Part shown: piece by piece, positions 59,462-64,000 of the stretch | Layout of the letters: every line of letters begins with the position of its first letter | Position numbering within the stretch: position 1 is the stretch's first letter | Assembly (NCBI RefSeq): GCF_015752285.1 | Contig: NZ_JADOUY010000001.1 | Coordinates: 124,001 to 188,000 of the forward strand | Length of the DNA stretch: 64,000 bases | Direction of reading: 5' to 3' | Origin: Mycetocola_A sp015752285 | Lineage (GTDB): Bacteria > Actinomycetota > Actinomycetes > Actinomycetales > Microbacteriaceae | Made by a program: the position numbers and the translations under genes | Notes under the pieces: model-generated | What the model was told of the DNA's origin: nothing | Databases searched by the model: none | What the model saw: the letters and a program-made list of their open reading frames with translations, nothing else

Positions 59462-59737
59462 TCAGGCGCCCGGCGTTCCGAACACGAAGACCACGAGCCA
59501 GCCAAACAGCTGGTCGAGGCCGTACACGAGGGCCATCATGATCACGACGAACACGAGCACGACGCCGGTGTAGCTGAACAGCTCTTTACGGGTCGGGGTG
59601 ACGACCTTCTTGAGTTCAGCGATGACCTGCTTGAGGAACAGGATGATCCCAGCGAAGGGTCCACGCTTGGCCGCGCGATCCTTCTTCGCGGCTGCGACGA
59701 TCTCCTCGCTCGGTTCGTCGATAACTTTTCGGGCCAC
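59462..59737 (-). CDS. secE: preprotein translocase subunit SecE
   Basis: 91 residues. Basic N-terminus, then the conserved FLKQVIAELKKVVTPTRKEL amphipathic helix and one membrane segment (about 55-80). Part of the SecYEG channel. Starts at GTG 59737 and lies 50 bases after tRNA-Trp, the widespread tRNA-Trp-secE-nusG order. Confidence 0.96.
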   Translation of the reverse strand: MARKVIDEPSEEIVAAAKKDRAAKRGPFAGIILFLKQVIAELKKVVTPTRKELFSYTGVVLVFVVIMMALVYGLDQLFGWLVVFVFGTPGA

Positions 59738-59787
59738 CTGGTTACACCTTTCATGTGTCGGAACTTCGTAAATTCAGCACCGACGCG

Positions 59788-59860
59788 CAGGGCGGACAGG
59801 ACTCGAACCTGCAACCTGCGGTTTTGGAGACCGCTGCTCTACCAATTGAGCCACCGCCCT
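59788..59860 (-). tRNA. trpT: tRNA-Trp (CCA anticodon)
   Basis: 73 bases, minus strand. Acceptor AGGGCGG/CCGCCCT with G73, D-arm GCTC/GAGC, anticodon stem GCGGT/ACCGC with loop CTCCAAA (anticodon CCA), and T-arm GCAGG-TTCGAGT-CCTGT. The 3' CCA is not encoded. Confidence 0.97.
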
Positions 59861-60052
59861 AGACCCGGATAAGTCCCGGTCAGGAGGACGAAATCTGTCG
59901 AACCCACCTGGCTGGCTCTCCCGAAAGCACGAAGGCTGATCGGGAAAATAGGCGCAAAGAAGCTTGGCAGATTTCAACTACCTCGACCAAGTGTACGCGA
60001 CGATCCGGACTCAGCAAAAACCTCACACCGATGCTCCGCCCGGCACGCAACC
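59861..60052. other. spacer upstream of tRNA-Trp and the sugar operon
   Basis: Of the 305 bases between the tRNA and the next gene, this part should hold the tRNA-secE-nusG promoter on the minus strand, but I could not assign convincing -35/-10 boxes. No gene or hairpin is supported here. Confidence 0.4.
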
Positions 60053-60092
60053 TTTACAGCCCCGTCGCCCCCGACTACTATTTCCTATAGGA
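60053..60092 (+). promoter_or_regulatory. promoter and GntR-type operator of the 60-64 kb operon
   Basis: TTTACA (60053-60058), 17 bases, TACTAT (60076-60081). The perfect palindrome TCCTATAGGA (60083-60092) sits at the start point; this shape is common for GntR-family operators. No regulator gene is seen within the window next to it. Confidence 0.75.
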
Positions 60093-60165
60093 TCTTTTCT
60101 TGCTGCCGGAGTTGGGCTTCCCGACCACACCGCAGCGCACACCCTCGAACTGCAACGGAGCAATG

Positions 60166-61104
60166 ATGCCGACTGACACACCCACGTACACGGCAGAGAC
60201 CTGGCCCATCGCCACGTGTCTCCACGCGTTTTCGCCGGTCGACAAACAGGGTCTCGCCATGCACGACGCTCCGGCCGAGGTCTGGGACGACATGTTCAGC
60301 CAGGTTGCCGACATCGGATTCAACCTGGCCGAACTGGCCGACAGCCACGTCCGCCCCGCTGACCTCGAGCCGTCACGTCGCGATGAGTTCCTCTCGATCG
60401 CGAAGTCGCACGGTGTCGGCATCCCGTCGGTGCACCTCCAGCGCCAGAGTGTGATCATGCCAGGCTCCGAGGAGAAGAACCTCGCCTACGCGCACCGCAC
60501 CATCGACGCAGCCGCCGAGTGGGGCATGGAGGTCTTCTCGACCGGCCTTCACCAGCCCTTCAGCGAGGCCCAGAAGAAGGCCCTGTGGTTCTGGACGGCC
60601 GAAGGCCCCCAGGACCCCGATGACCGTGACGTCTGGGACGCAGCGGTGAAGCGCATCCGCGAACTCGGCGAGCACGCGGCATCCGTCGGCCTGCCGCTGT
60701 CGCTCGAGATGTACGAGGACACCTACGTCGGCACCGCTGACAGCGCCGTGCGGTTCGTCGAGGCCGTCGGTCTCGACAACGTCGGCATCAACCCCGACGT
60801 CGCCAACCTCATCCGCCTCCACCGCCCGGTGGAGGACTGGCGCGAACTCTTCGCGAAGACACTCCCGTACGCCAACTACTGGCACGTGAAGAACTACACC
60901 CGCGACGAGGCCGCCGACGGCAGCTGGTTCACCTCGGTTCCCTCCACGATGGAAGCCGGGCTCATCAACTACCGCCAGGTCTTCCGCGACGCGCTCGCGC
61001 TCGGGTACAACGGCATCATCCTCGCCGAGCACTACGGCGGGGACAGCCTCGGCATGTGCGCAACCAACCAGAAGTACATCCGCTCACTTCTTCCCCAGGC
61101 ATAG
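60166..61104 (+). CDS. sugar phosphate isomerase/epimerase-like TIM-barrel protein
   Basis: 312 residues of the xylose-isomerase-like barrel. Likely metal ligands Glu 181 (LSLEMYED), Asp 211 (GINPDVANL), His 240 (YWHVKNY) and a C-terminal Glu in IILAEHYGG. ATG 60166 is preferred over ATG 60163 because CGGAG is five bases before it. First gene of an operon with a hydroxyacyl-CoA-dehydrogenase-like enzyme, an SDR and an MFS importer; probably isomerises a sugar or sugar-acid intermediate. Substrate unknown. Confidence 0.87.
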   Translation: MPTDTPTYTAETWPIATCLHAFSPVDKQGLAMHDAPAEVWDDMFSQVADIGFNLAELADSHVRPADLEPSRRDEFLSIAKSHGVGIPSVHLQRQSVIMPGSEEKNLAYAHRTIDAAAEWGMEVFSTGLHQPFSEAQKKALWFWTAEGPQDPDDRDVWDAAVKRIRELGEHAASVGLPLSLEMYEDTYVGTADSAVRFVEAVGLDNVGINPDVANLIRLHRPVEDWRELFAKTLPYANYWHVKNYTRDEAADGSWFTSVPSTMEAGLINYRQVFRDALALGYNGIILAEHYGGDSLGMCATNQKYIRSLLPQA

Positions 61105-61115
61105 GAGAAAACATC

Positions 61116-62075
61116 ATGACCAACCGCATCATCGCCGTCGTCGGCTCGGGATACATGGGCGGAGGCATCGCACAGGTGCTCGCTCTCTCAGGCGCGACCG
61201 TCCGCATCGCCGACATCTCCGAGGAGATCGCGACCAGCAACTACGAGCGGCTTATCGAGGAGGCCCGTCAGTTCGTTGCAGACGGACTCTTCCCCGCGGA
61301 TGCCGTCGAACGCATCCAGGCGAATCTCTCGCCGTCCGCCTCCATCGAAGACGCTGTCGCAGACGCCGATTTCATCGAAGAAGCGGTGCCAGAGAAGATC
61401 GAGATCAAGCACGCCACCCTGCGCCGTATCAGCGAGGCAGCGCGGGCGGACGCCATCATCGGCTCCAACACATCGACGATCCTCATCGGCTCGCTCGCCG
61501 AAGCGGTGACGCACCCCGAGCGCTTCCTCGGCGTGCACTTCTCCAACCCGGCTCCGTTCATCCCCGGTGTCGAGCTCATCCCGCACGGTACGACCGATTC
61601 AGCAGTGATCTCGGTCGTCGAGGAGATCGTCGCTGCGACCGGCAAGGAGACGGCCCGGGTCAAGGACTCGACCGGCTTCGTGCTCAACCGGCTGCAGTAC
61701 GCCCTGTTCAGCGAGGCGACGCAGCTCGTCGAGGAGGGTGTCGCCACCGCAGAAGACATCGACACGATCGTACGCACGACCTTCGGATTCCGTCTGCCGG
61801 TCTTCGGACCGTTCGCGATCGCAGACATGGCCGGCCTCGATGTCTACGCATTCTGCTACGAATCGCTCCAGACCCGCTGGCCGGAGCGTTTCGCGACGCC
61901 GAACTCGCTCGCGGAACTCGTCGACGCCGGCAAGTTCGGCACCAAGACCGGCGCGGGCTACCTCGACGTTCCCGCCGAACGCACCGCCGAACTCGTCGCC
62001 TACCGCAACAAGGCGTATGTGGCCATCAAGAAGCTCATGGACGAGCTCGGCCCTGCACCCATCCACTCGAACTGA
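61116..62075 (+). CDS. 3-hydroxyacyl-CoA dehydrogenase-family (L-gulonate dehydrogenase-like) enzyme
   Basis: 319 residues. Rossmann motif VVGSGYMGGGIAQ (8-20), the substrate/catalytic region GSNTSTI (116-122) and LGVHFSNPAPFIPGVELIPH (His 141, Glu about 153), then the helical C-terminal domain FVLNRLQYALFSEATQL. The family includes fatty-acid enzymes, but also L-gulonate 3-dehydrogenase and carnitine dehydrogenase. The sugar context and absence of beta-oxidation genes favour a polyol or sugar-acid substrate. AGGAG precedes ATG 61116, 11 bases after the previous stop. Confidence 0.87.
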   Translation: MTNRIIAVVGSGYMGGGIAQVLALSGATVRIADISEEIATSNYERLIEEARQFVADGLFPADAVERIQANLSPSASIEDAVADADFIEEAVPEKIEIKHATLRRISEAARADAIIGSNTSTILIGSLAEAVTHPERFLGVHFSNPAPFIPGVELIPHGTTDSAVISVVEEIVAATGKETARVKDSTGFVLNRLQYALFSEATQLVEEGVATAEDIDTIVRTTFGFRLPVFGPFAIADMAGLDVYAFCYESLQTRWPERFATPNSLAELVDAGKFGTKTGAGYLDVPAERTAELVAYRNKAYVAIKKLMDELGPAPIHSN

Positions 62076-62089
62076 CTCGGAGAACACTC

Positions 62090-62860
62090 ATGACGTCACC
62101 ATTCCCGGAATCCCGGACAGCCATCCTCACCGGCGCCGCATCGCCGAGGGGCATCGGCCGCGCTTCGGCCCATTACCTCGCCGAGCGTGGCTGGAACATC
62201 GGCATCATCGACCTCGATGCGGATGCCGCTGCGTCTGTCGCCGCTGAGATCGCCAGCGAACACGGCGTCCTCGCCGCGGGTGCAGGCGCGAACGTCGCGG
62301 ACGACGGCCAGGTGCGCGCCGCATTCGACACGCTCGAGGCCGCGCTGCCCCAGGTGGTCGCGCTCGTGAACCTCGCCGGTGTGTCCTCACCCGTTCCCTA
62401 CCTCGAAGTGACGGCAGAGGAGTGGAACCGGGTGATGGGCATCAACATGAACGGCGTGCACTTCGCCACCCGTCGCGCCGTCGAGTCGATGGTGAAGAAC
62501 GGCGTCGGCCGCGTCGTCAACCTGTCCTCCGTGTCTGCCCAGCGCGGTGGCGGCACCTTCAGCAAGACGGTGTACTCCGCTGCGAAGGCCGGCGTGATCG
62601 GGTTCTCGCGAAGCGTCGCCCGCGAGCTCGGCACGGACGGGATCACGGTCAACGTCATCTCCCCAGGCCCGATCGACACCGACATCATGGGTGGAACGCT
62701 GACCGAGGAACGCAAGAAAGCCATGGCGGCCGACGGCGTTCTCCCCCGGATCGGCACACCACGCGACATCGCTGCCGCCATCGCCTACCTCATCAGCGAG
62801 GACGCCGGATTCGTGACGGGCCAGACCCTGAACGTTGACGGCGGCCTCTACATGCACTGA
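62090..62860 (+). CDS. SDR-family oxidoreductase
   Basis: 256 residues. TGAASPRGIGRASAHYL (about 14-30), NLAGVSSPVPYL, catalytic Ser in VVNLSSVSAQ and Tyr/Lys in VYSAAKAGVIGF, and the C-terminal GFVTGQTLNVDGGLYMH. Classical FabG-like reductase, NAD(P)-dependent. Third gene of the operon, 14 bases after the previous one with CGGAG before its ATG. Together with the previous enzyme it provides two oxidation steps. Confidence 0.92.
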   Translation: MTSPFPESRTAILTGAASPRGIGRASAHYLAERGWNIGIIDLDADAAASVAAEIASEHGVLAAGAGANVADDGQVRAAFDTLEAALPQVVALVNLAGVSSPVPYLEVTAEEWNRVMGINMNGVHFATRRAVESMVKNGVGRVVNLSSVSAQRGGGTFSKTVYSAAKAGVIGFSRSVARELGTDGITVNVISPGPIDTDIMGGTLTEERKKAMAADGVLPRIGTPRDIAAAIAYLISEDAGFVTGQTLNVDGGLYMH

Positions 62861-62873
62861 GGCGGCGTCGATC

Positions 62874-62984
62874 ATGACTGGCACAACAGGTCCCTGGTCC
62901 AAAGGGCGCATCCTCTTTCTCGCTCTCGGCATCATTCTCGTCGGCGTCGGAATCTGGTTGATCGCCCCAAGCTTCCTCGGCTGA
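62874..62984 (+). CDS. 36-residue single-span membrane protein
   Basis: An ATG 13 bases after the SDR stop, with GAGGCGG seven bases upstream, opens a 36-codon frame. Residues 1-12 are polar (GTTGPWSKGR), 13-32 are a strongly hydrophobic helix (ILFLALGIILVGVGIWLIAP) and the end is SFLG. It lies between the SDR and MFS genes on the same strand, 101 bases before the MFS start. Could be a small accessory subunit of the transporter. No homologue recognised. Confidence 0.6.
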   Translation: MTGTTGPWSKGRILFLALGIILVGVGIWLIAPSFLG

Positions 62985-63085
62985 TTCACCACACCGCTTT
63001 TCATTCACCTCTGTCCGTTTCACCGGCCTCTCGCGCGCCCAGCGTGAAGGCCTCACCCTGAGAACACCCTCAAAGGAGAGATCCC

Positions 63086-64000
63086 GTGTCCGCTACCACT
63101 CCAGCTGTCGGCACCGACAATGCCCACAGCCCGGCTCTCAAGTCGGCTATTTCGAAGGCGGCACGGCATCTCATGCCGATGCTCGTCATCCTGTACTTCG
63201 TCGCCTTCCTCGACCGAACGAACATCGGCTTCGCCGAAGAAGCGTTGTCGATGGATCGCGGCATCTCTCAGGGCGCGTTCGCGCTCGGTGCCGGGATCTT
63301 CTTCATCGGCTACGCGATCTTCGAGATCCCGAGCAACCTGCTGCTGAAGAAGTTCGGCGCCCGTTTCTGGCTCGCCCGCATCGCGATCACCTGGGGAATC
63401 GTCGCCGCCGCGTTCGCGTTCACCACGAACGACACGATGTTCATCATCCTGCGGTTCCTCCTCGGCGTCACCGAGGCCGGGCTCTTCCCTGGTGTGATCA
63501 TGTTCCTCGCCGAGTGGTTCCCCAACAAGGTGCGTGTGCAGATGTTCGCCATCTTCTACCTGGCACAGCCGTTCTCGCAGATGCTCGGAGCGCCGCTCAG
63601 CGGTGGCCTGATCAGCTTCGGTGACACCCTGACGCCGTGGCACGGCTGGCAGGTGATGTTCTTCGTCGAGGGCATGCTGGCGGTGATAGCCGGTATTGCC
63701 GCACTCTTCTTCCTCGTCAACAGTCCGCAGAAGGCGAAGTTCCTCAATCAGGACGAAAAAGACGCATTGACCCAGGTGATGGCGAAGGAGGATGCCGTCC
63801 GGACCGAAGACGGCCCATCCGGCATCTGGCGCGCGATGGCGAGCTGGAAGGTCTGGTACTTCACCATCATCTACTTCTGCCTCCAGATCGCCGTCTACGG
63901 CACGACGTTCTACCTCCCGCAGCAGGTTGCCGGCCTGATCGGCCAGGACGTCGGCTGGCAGGTCGGACTCATCTCGGCCATCCCGTGGCTCGTCGGACTG
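63086..64000 (+). CDS. MFS transporter of the anion:cation symporter family (partial, runs off the window)
   Basis: At least 305 residues, open to the window end. After a 30-residue tail the first segment has MLVILYFVAFLDRTNIGFAE, the hallmark of ACS-family importers for sugar acids, tartrate and similar anions; FFIGYAIFEIPSNLLLKKFG (motif A region) and LRFLLGVTEAGLFPGVI follow. GTG 63086 has AAAGGAGAG upstream. Likely the uptake system for the substrate of this operon. Confidence 0.92.
   Translation, partial: MSATTPAVGTDNAHSPALKSAISKAARHLMPMLVILYFVAFLDRTNIGFAEEALSMDRGISQGAFALGAGIFFIGYAIFEIPSNLLLKKFGARFWLARIAITWGIVAAAFAFTTNDTMFIILRFLLGVTEAGLFPGVIMFLAEWFPNKVRVQMFAIFYLAQPFSQMLGAPLSGGLISFGDTLTPWHGWQVMFFVEGMLAVIAGIAALFFLVNSPQKAKFLNQDEKDALTQVMAKEDAVRTEDGPSGIWRAMASWKVWYFTIIYFCLQIAVYGTTFYLPQQVAGLIGQDVGWQVGLISAIPWLVGL

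Overview
The window is a gene-dense, high-GC actinobacterial chromosome segment with no transposase, integrase, rRNA or CRISPR array. The ribosomal-protein and NusG types, the tRNA-Trp-secE-nusG-rplK-rplA order, the abundance of the octamer CGGATGCC/GGCATCCG, the many sugar-uptake operons with LacI regulators and the frequent leaderless start sites all point to a Microbacteriaceae-like organism (inference from sequence only; no database search was possible).

Layout. 1-7.3 kb: a sugar-catabolic cluster of unknown substrate (BadF-type kinase, DUF6807 protein, LacI regulator, Gfo/Idh/MocA oxidoreductase, DUF993 aldolase-like protein, two TIM-barrel isomerases) with two matching LacI operators. 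7.4-9.2 kb: a lipoprotein and glycerate kinase. 9.4-26.1 kb: a large L-arabinose/monosaccharide locus on the minus strand: LacI, a ChvE-MmsA-MmsB type ABC importer, a degenerate ATPase paralogue, araB-araD-araA, and then a YtfQ-YtfR-YtfT-YjfF type importer followed by a second LacI. 26.3-35.1 kb: MFS exporter, SDR, the transsulfuration pair (cystathionine gamma-synthase/lyase and cystathionine beta-synthase), a DUF3105/DUF305 pair, a DUF559-like protein flanked by short repeats, and a LysM protein. 35.1-43.7 kb: ABC exporter, a three-component alpha-glucoside-type importer with divergent LacI, and an MFS/MarR pair. 43.8-45 kb: rplJ-rplL with an L10-leader/attenuator. 45-57 kb: HAD phosphatase, a two-component system divergent from a MacB-like ABC system, a DHA2 efflux/MarR operon, epimerase, thioredoxin-like, YqaJ-type nuclease, membrane protein, quinone oxidoreductase-like and GNAT genes. 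57-60 kb: rplA, rplK, nusG (with a long acidic N-terminal extension), secE and tRNA-Trp. 60-64 kb: a promoter-operator and operon for an unidentified sugar acid or related polyol (TIM barrel, 3-hydroxyacyl-CoA-dehydrogenase-like enzyme, SDR, a 36-residue membrane protein, and an MFS importer cut by the window end).

How it works together. The region is mainly carbon uptake: three ABC importers and one MFS importer, each tied to a local catabolic enzyme set or regulator. Every substrate-binding-protein gene is separated from its downstream transporter genes by a strong intercistronic stem-loop. Operators can be read directly next to most local regulators, and several genes have a -10 box 6-7 bases before the start codon, which predicts leaderless mRNAs.

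Best candidates for undescribed biology are the DUF993/Gfo-Idh-MocA/TIM-barrel/DUF6807 cluster, the catalytically dead ABC-ATPase paralogue between mmsB and araB, the 60-64 kb operon with its tiny membrane protein, and three families of short intergenic repeats.
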